From: Lumbricus rubellus
Taxonomy: Eukaryota > Annelida > Clitellata > Crassiclitellata > Lumbricidae
Direction: 5' to 3'
NCBI GenBank assembly: GCA_945859605.1
Contig: OX243815.1
Span: 25,484,900-25,548,899 of the forward strand
DNA length: 64,000 bases
The position numbers and the translations under genes are program-made. The notes under the pieces are model-generated. The model searched no databases and was not told where the DNA came from. It saw only the letters and a list, made by a program, of their open reading frames with translations. Shown piece by piece: positions 63,300 through 64,000 of this stretch. Positions within the stretch are counted from its first letter, which is position 1. The number at the start of each line of letters is the position of its first letter.

Positions 63300-64000
63300 T
63301 GTCTGTGCTGACTGTAGGTCTGTCTGCCTATATTTCACTTTCACTGTCTCTGTCTTACTCAACGACCTTGGTCTTACTCTAGGTCTGTCTACTTATCTGT
63401 TTCTCACTGACTCCCATTGTAAGATTCCATACTTATCTCTTTCTCAAACTGACTGTGCCCATATCTGACTGTAGGTCTCTCTACATCTCTGTCTCTCAGT
63501 GTGGTTGTCTGACTGTAGGTCTGTCTACTTATTCTATCTGTCTCTCTGACTGTCTGTGTCTCACTAGGTCTGTCTACTTATTCTATCTGTCTCTCTGATT
63601 GTCTGTGTCTGACTGTGGGTCCGTCTACTGATCTTATCTGTGTCTCTGACTGTCTGTCGCTGACTGTAGGTCCGTCTACTGATCTTATCTGTCTCTCTGA
63701 CTGTCTGTGTCTGACTGTAGGTCTGTCTACTTATCCTATCTGTCTCTCTGACTGTCTGTGTCTGACTGTAGGACTGTCTACTTATTCTATCTGTCTCTTT
63801 GACTGTCTGTGTCTGACTGTAGGTCTGTCTACTTATCCTATCTGTCTCTCTGACTGTCTGTGTCTGACTGTAGGACTGTCTACTTATTCTATGTGTCTCT
63901 CTGACTGTCTGTGTCTGACTGTAGGTCTGTCTACTTATCCTATATATCTGTCTCTCTGACTGTCTGTGTCTGACTTTAGGTCTGTCTACTCATTCTATCT
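63300..64000. repeat. ~51-bp minisatellite running off the right edge
   Basis: Units of CTGACTGTAGGTCTGTCTAC TTATCCTATCTGTCTCTCTGACTGTCTGTGT-type sequence, degenerate to the left and regular from about 63590. Each contains TGTAGGTCTGTC. The 17-residue Cys/Leu-rich translation is an artefact. Confidence 0.9.

Overview
This is a eukaryotic, animal nuclear window: AT-rich, split into many small exons with GT-AG (and a few GC-AG) introns, and crowded with CR1/L2-like non-LTR retrotransposon tails, tRNA-derived SINEs, Helitrons, hAT-like and Merlin DNA transposons and an unusually large number of minisatellites. The gene set (a CCDC78-type kinesin-like protein, a mitochondrial prolyl-tRNA synthetase and a GRIP-domain golgin) is metazoan. 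Repeat units that carry copies of splice sites resemble the 'mirage minisatellites' I recall being described in amphioxus, and CR1-like LINEs are also known there, so a cephalochordate or another invertebrate is plausible. I cannot name the species.

Layout. (1) Positions 307-18950, minus strand: 14 exons of a CCDC78-like gene (diverged N-terminal kinesin motor, then the DUF4472-type coiled coil); its 3' end lies beyond the left edge. Its introns hold two Helitrons, a SINE, a 5'-truncated LINE with an open reverse-transcriptase frame, an inverted copy of one of its own exons, and several large tandem arrays (44 bp, 30 bp, 31 bp and 29 bp units). (2) 19638-20940: a Merlin DNA transposon with 32-bp perfect terminal repeats, an 8-bp target duplication and an open transposase frame, in the upstream region between the CCDC78-like gene and the next gene. 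(3) 22115-35685, plus strand: complete 13-exon PARS2-type mitochondrial proline-tRNA ligase (483 residues when spliced), with two likely GC-AG introns and nested hAT and LINE insertions in its introns. (4) 35686-41407: 5.7 kb without a convincing gene between two convergent genes. (5) 41408-60091, minus strand: complete 16-exon golgin-245/GOLGA4-like gene (about 2980 residues) with one 6.27-kb exon, internal 40-residue and 28-residue coiled-coil repeats and a split C-terminal GRIP domain. (6) 60092-64000: upstream of the golgin, mostly repeats, one hAT-like MITE and one or two orphan exon candidates on the plus strand.

The three genes have no obvious shared pathway: CCDC78 acts at deuterosomes and centrioles of multiciliated cells in vertebrates, PARS2 charges mitochondrial tRNA-Pro, and golgin-245 tethers vesicles at the trans-Golgi. 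The most distinctive signal is structural. Tandem arrays repeatedly start exactly at, and contain copies of, splice acceptors or donors (exons at 5723, 15537, 29378 and 57056; donors after 27768 and 32181). Two sets of in-frame exons are also enclosed by inverted duplications (2.69/4.44 kb and 45.97/46.86 kb). All exon boundaries were worked out by hand from splice consensus, reading phase and remembered family sequences; no search was run.
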